From the NCBI GenBank assembly GCA_950022295.1, contig OX465601.1:172115501-172179500 (forward strand): 64,000 nucleotides of DNA, in the 5' to 3' direction. The translations under genes and the position numbers were made by a program. Under the pieces are notes generated by a model, which was given only the letters and a program-made list of their open reading frames with translations, was not told where the DNA came from and ran no database searches. The first letter of the stretch is position 1. Every line of letters starts with the position of its first letter. Shown here piece by piece: positions 60,183-64,000 of this stretch. The stretch comes from Bromus sterilis (taxonomy: Eukaryota; Streptophyta; Magnoliopsida; Poales; Poaceae).

Positions 60183-61683
60183 GTGATGGATCTTGTAGTC
60201 ATTTGAAGCGCAAGGCACCGGTCACCGGCAAAGCAGGTTCAAGCTCAGTGAAGAGGACCGCACACAAAGAGAAGGATAAAGTGAAGCCAGTGTTCGAGCT
60301 CCCGTTGCCAGAGTACAGAGACTATTGCAGGGTCAATCCGTATGATAAACCTCGTGATCCCTCCTTGATGAAGACCAAGTTCTGGAACAAGAAGCAATGT
60401 GATGTTTACCACATGATCATGAAGGATAGGAAGAATCAGTATGTTCCCAATGTGCAGTCAGTCAGCCTCACATACCTGGAGGCCCATATGGACTATTTTG
60501 GCGAGGCTTATGCTCTGTGTAAGCAGTTTGGGATCTGCGACATCATTTCTTTCAACAAGGACTTCGATGCGGATCTCTTGGCCCAGTTCTTTGTCACCGT
60601 CTATTTCTTCAAGAACGCTGACAGGTCCATTGCTTGGATGTGCAATGATGAGGTTCTGACTTGCAAGTGGGAGGATTTCATGGAGGCTCTGGGGGTCCCG
60701 GTCTCCACGATGAGGCACTTGGACTTCATCCTCACACTAAGGAAGCAGCTAGGAGAAAGAATGACTTGGCCCCTTTCCAGACTCCGGTCCACTATACTGA
60801 TGCTAAGGGCCGTGAGAAGCAGAAGATGGTGCTCACCCCGTTCCTGGATATCATGCACAGGATTTTCAGGAACTCTCTGTTTCCTCGGGTTGGAGATCTG
60901 GACAAGGTTCACAGCTATCTAGTGAACATGGTTCTGCTCTGCCAGGAGTACCAGGGCACACAGATGACTTTGGATATTTTCTCCATCATGTATGAGGAGC
61001 TCTACACTGCGGTGATGGACCGAAGGTCCCTATCCATGGGCCATACCTTTAGGTGCTTTTTGAGAAGGTTTGGGACGACACTTTTGCCAGTGGGCCTCTT
61101 CCAGTTGGGCCTCTCACCAAGCCCGAGGTGGTGCAGCTATGGATCAAGGCCAACTGGGCAGGGGGCATGCTCCTGTTCAGGGCTCCCCAGTCGCTTCAGA
61201 TGAGGTGATGGCAGATGATATTGGAGCTGGTGGTGGTGACGAGACTGCTGCAGCTGGTGGCAGTGTCCCGCGCACTCGCTCTGGTGCGAGATTTGATGGT
61301 AGTTCTCGGTCCTCTCCACGGGATTTGGAGCAGCCTGGATGGGCTGCTAATCTCACCGGCAAGGTGAAGAAGTTGTTCTATCTTCAGACTGATATCCAGC
61401 ACAAGATGTACCTGTCCCACAAGTGGTCAAAGGAAGATCGCCAGCGTCAGAAGGAGTTCTATAGGCACCAATGCATGATAGAGTTCAAATCTGGGTCAGA
61501 GAAGAGCATCACTCCTGAGAACCTATGGATCTCAAAGTTCAGAAATTGGGATCTTGATGATGATGTGCCCGACACTTCTGCTTCAGCCCCTCAACCTCCC
61601 CCAGTTCGACCGAGACAGTTGTGGAGTCCGAGGAGGAGGCATCTGATGAGGACGATGATGATGATGAGTACGAGGAGGAGTAG
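60183..61683 (+). pseudogene. Extra 3' ORF of element G (plant mobile-domain-like), frameshifted
   Basis: Homologous to the 3' ORF of element F from the GDGS start to an acidic tail ending in TAG at 61681-61683. At least three frameshifts break it: about 60700-60780, about 61080-61180 and about 61605. The core has DADLLAQFFVTVYF and WEDFMEALGVP, followed by VLTPFLDIMHRIFRNSLFPR, a basic segment with many K, R and Q, and an acidic D/E run. No ATG opens the conserved frame. The domain resembles Athila ORF1-like and plant mobile-domain proteins; an envelope-like role is only inferred from its position after pol. Confidence 0.75.
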
Positions 61684-62182
61684 TCCATCACCATGGGGCG
61701 CTAGGTCCCTCTCTGCCTTTTTGGCGTCTCGATGCCAAAGGGGGAGAGAGTTTAGGACTTCGATTTGCTTCTTTCAGGGTTGGCGAGTCACAAGTGTGTT
61801 TTCTTTGTCGTTGTTGCTCCACTTGTGAACTCCGTTTGTTTGCTTTGGTTTTTAGTTCGTCTTGTGTGACCTTCGTGAAGTATGGTGTGAGACATACGCT
61901 ACCTTGCTTAAGGACTTTATGTTCTATTATGTGTTGCTTGTGCTACTTGTTATCTTTATGCTCACATACTTGTAGTTGATAGCTTGTGTGGCATAGTCTA
62001 TAAAATATAGGGGGAGTGTCCTTCCTAGTGTGTGTATCTTGCATTCCAAAAGAATATTAGAATTGGTGCACACATCTAGGGGGGGCGGCTATATTTTGTA
62101 GATCATCGGCACACTTTATATTCCCTGCTTATACATTGTGTGCAAATCGAGTGTTTTCATCAATACACCAAAAATGGGAGAT
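61684..62182 (+). other. 3' noncoding region of element G with polypurine tract
   Basis: No gene is supported. It ends AAAAATGGGAGAT directly before the 3' LTR at 62183, the expected polypurine tract. Confidence 0.75.
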
Positions 62183-62499
62183 TGATAGGGCATATTTCCC
62201 CTTGATTGGTTTTAGTGATTGATGACAAGACATTTGCGGATTAACCGTGTGCGATGAGCATTTCAGATAACTTGAGTCATGGCACAAGGCGATTATCTTC
62301 CCCTCGGTTGACGGAACGTCAAGACGGAGTTTTTCTTTCGGATTCTTTTTGGTGAATTGAGTCGTAGGGAAACCGTACAATTAAGAGGGGATCCGCGGTG
62401 ATATGGTGGGTGGAATCAACACACATACAAACACTCTGCACCCACATATCTCCCTCGCGTCTTCGGAGGTGCTTGTCATGATGGCATTGGCTCCTTGGC

Positions 62500-63035
62500 T
62501 TTGCCAGTGCGGTAGTACCGCGCTCATCACGGTAGTACCGCTCCTAGTACCGTACCTACTACCGCAATCTCTCTGGACATGGCGGTAGTAGGGCACGGTA
62601 CTGGAAGCAGTACCGTGGAGCGGTAGTACCGCTCCCAGCGCGGTAGTACCGCGGTGCGGTAGTACGGAAACTAGTACCACACCCACTACCGTAAGTCCAC
62701 TGGACTGGGCAGTAGTTGGGCATGGTACTGAGCCGCAGTACTACCGCGGCGCGGTAGTACCGCTCCCGGCACGGTAGTACGGCGACTAGTACCACACCTA
62801 CTACCGTAAGTCCACTGGACTGGGCGGTAGTAGGGCACGGTACTGAACCGTTGTACTACCGCAGGGCGGTAGTACCGCGCCGCGGTAGTACGACGACTAG
62901 TTCCACACCCACTACCGTAAGTCCACTGGACTGGGCGGTAGTAGGGCACGGTACTGAGCCGTGGTACTACCGCAGGGCGGTAATACCGCTCCCATTGCGG
63001 TAGTACCGCTCTGAGAGCGGTAGTACCATGATTGG
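62500..63035. repeat. Tandem array of ~113-bp units with GCGGTAGTACCGC palindromes
   Basis: The marker CTAGTACCAC (variant CTAGTTCCAC) recurs near 62671, 62786 and 62897. The units contain GCGGTAGTACCGC and TACTACCGC motifs. The unit differs in length and in spacer sequence from the 131-bp unit of F, although the palindromic core is the same. The truncated 5' LTR of G has a shorter version at 43805-43960. Confidence 0.85.
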
Positions 63036-63066
63036 TGGGGGTCCAACGTCTGCTTTAATGCCCACC

Positions 63067-63074
63067 TATAAAAG
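63067..63074 (+). promoter_or_regulatory. TATA box in the Copia LTR
   Basis: TATAAAAG in the context CACCTATAAAAGGGGGTC. The same box is present in the 5' LTR of G (43988-43995) and, inverted, in both LTRs of F. It directly follows the palindromic array, so the array lies upstream of the likely transcription start. Confidence 0.7.
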
Positions 63075-63802
63075 GGGGTCTTCTTCCCCATTGAGATTTA
63101 CCTCATTTATTGCTCTCACCTCCATTGACGCCCAAGCTCTATTCTTGCCCGATCTCCCTCCCTAGCCATCAAAACTTGTTCATTCTCTAGGGTTTGGAAG
63201 AGGAGGCCCCTATCTACACTTCCACCAAAGGATATTTGATTCCCCCCACTAATCCCTTGTGGATCTTGTTACTCTTGGGTGCTTGGGTGCCCTAGACGTA
63301 AGAGGTCACCTCGAAGCCATATCCATTGTGGTGAACCTTTGTGGTTTCGTTGGGAGCCTCCAATTGAGTTGTGGAGATATCCGCAACCTTGTATTGTAAA
63401 GGTTCGGTCGCCGCCTTCAAGGCTACCGCGTAGTGGATCACGGCATCTTGCATTGTCAAGAGCGTGAGGATAATAGGGTGGCCCTCGTTGGCCTTCGTGT
63501 GAGCATTGTGCACCGCACCCTCTCCAAACGGAGACGTACTTCTCGAAAAATAAGGAACTTCGGTAACATATCCTTGTCTCCCGTGTTCTCTTTACCTTTA
63601 CGTTGTGCAAGTGTTTATTCATTGCTTATATCTTGTTTGCCTTCATGTTGTTGTTCTAGTCGTCATATAGGTTATTCACCTAATTGCATATCTAGACAAC
63701 TTACTTTTCGTGTTGAGCCTATACTTGTTAAAAAGAGCCTAAAAAATTGTTAGTCGCCTATTCACCACCCCCCCCCCTCTAGTCAACATTACGATCCTTT
63801 CA

Positions 63803-64000
63803 CGGGTGTTATCAGTGCTTTCCTTTCAGAGTTGCAACAACTCGATACGTGCTTCCGAGTTGGAACTACTCGGTACATGCTTCCGAGTTGGCCATTACTC
63901 GGCAGATTCTTGACTCCGAGTTAAAGTAACTCGGTGTGTGCCCTAGTCTCCTAGTTAGAGGTAACTCGGTCACGTCCCTTTCTTCCGAGCTAGAGATAAC
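63803..64000 (-). repeat. Element D 5' LTR, piece 4 (runs off the window)
   Basis: Aligns with about 15795-15990 of the D 3' LTR, including the start of the CCGAGT/ACTCGG array. The LTR end, the second TSD copy of D and the rest of B and K lie to the right of the window. Confidence 0.88.

Larger units (their letters stand above)
43799..63802 (+). mobile_element. Element G: SIRE/Maximus-like Copia retrotransposon, 5'-truncated and decayed
   Basis: A plus-strand element with a truncated 5' LTR (43799-44721), Met primer site, gag with zinc knuckle and long coiled coil, protease, integrase, RT, RNase H, an extra 3' ORF, polypurine tract and a complete 3' LTR (62183-63802). Without element N the internal region is about 9.1 kb. 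The gag-pol order with integrase before RT defines Copia; the long coiled-coil gag extension and an ORF after RNase H point to the SIRE/Maximus lineage. Many frameshifts and stops make it inactive. The left junction lacks a TSD because LTR edge and flank are deleted. Confidence 0.9.
62183..63802 (+). repeat. 3' LTR of element G
   Basis: 1620 bp from TGATAGGGCATATTTCCCC to CGATCCTTTCA. It shares ends and layout with the LTRs of F. It contains the palindromic array, a TATA box and a U5 part with ORFs on both strands that recur in the other copies. The adjacent CGGGT (63803-63807) would be the right TSD copy; the left copy is deleted. Confidence 0.9.
15259..64000 (-). mobile_element. Element D: non-autonomous LTR retrotransposon with an orphan long ORF (partial)
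   Basis: The LTR ends are TGTTGACA and TGTCAACA. The 3' LTR (15259-16385) is intact. The 5' LTR starts at 20061 and is split into four visible pieces by elements E, F and G, ending beyond the window. The internal region is only about 3.4 kb without Cassandra. It has a primer site near 20036-20053, a polypurine tract near 16386-16400 and one long minus-strand frame without pol motifs. The left TSD is probably CAATC. I do not recognise the family. Confidence 0.85.

Noticed and set aside
1..64000. A multi-gene host or microbial system (defence, biosynthetic or otherwise)
   Set aside because: Almost every stretch could be assigned to an LTR element, a solo LTR or a MITE by boundaries and repeats; no gene cluster of another kind is visible.

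Overview
This window is intergenic DNA from a large grass genome, most likely a Triticeae species (wheat, Aegilops, barley or rye group). The inference rests on the content: stacked LTR retrotransposons with tRNA-Asp or initiator-Met primer binding sites, 4.2-4.4 kb LTRs of the kind described for Sukkula/Erika-type LARD elements, a Cassandra-type LTR with a 5S rRNA-like promoter, and a Stowaway MITE. I see no convincing host gene, tRNA gene or CRISPR array. Element family names come from recognition, not from a database search.

The layout is a nest of insertions, most of them fixed by 5-bp target-site duplications (TSDs). The outermost element, K (53-2859, minus strand), is a Sukkula-like 5' LTR with its Met-tRNA primer site at 38-49. 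A minus-strand Gypsy LTR, B, sits in K (visible at 2860-2866 and 14590-15258). Element A (2867-14584, TSD ATGGC) and element D (15259 to beyond 64000) are both inserted in B. A holds a Sukkula-like solo LTR (3761-7917, TSD GCTTG) and a Stowaway MITE (12497-12578). D is a minus-strand element with one long orphan reading frame, cut by a Cassandra solo LTR (17354-17619, TSD TTGCA).

The 5' LTR of D is split by three elements. E (20211-35193, TSD GGACC) is a Gypsy element with gag-protease and a second ORF; it contains solo LTRs H (21149-22605, TSD CCCAT) and J (29008-33388, TSD GTACC). F (35318-43586, TSD AAAGG) is a minus-strand SIRE/Maximus-like Copia element that has lost all of pol; it contains solo LTR M (37999-39616, TSD ACCTC). 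G (43799-63802) is a plus-strand relative of F with a decayed gag-pol and an extra 3' ORF; its gag is split by the minus-strand Gypsy element N (44937-53337, TSD CCATG).

A, B, M and N share one LTR family. A and N also share 5' leader and 3' noncoding sequence but carry unrelated coding modules: N has gag-protease, A has a 384-codon open frame of unknown function. A, D, E, F and N show no reverse transcriptase or integrase, so all would need enzymes in trans. G has gag-pol but is broken in many places. The most notable points are the coding-module swap in A, the pol-less Copia derivative F that kept the extra 3' ORF, the possible splice-dependent start of that ORF, and the palindromic arrays inside the LTRs of D, F and G.
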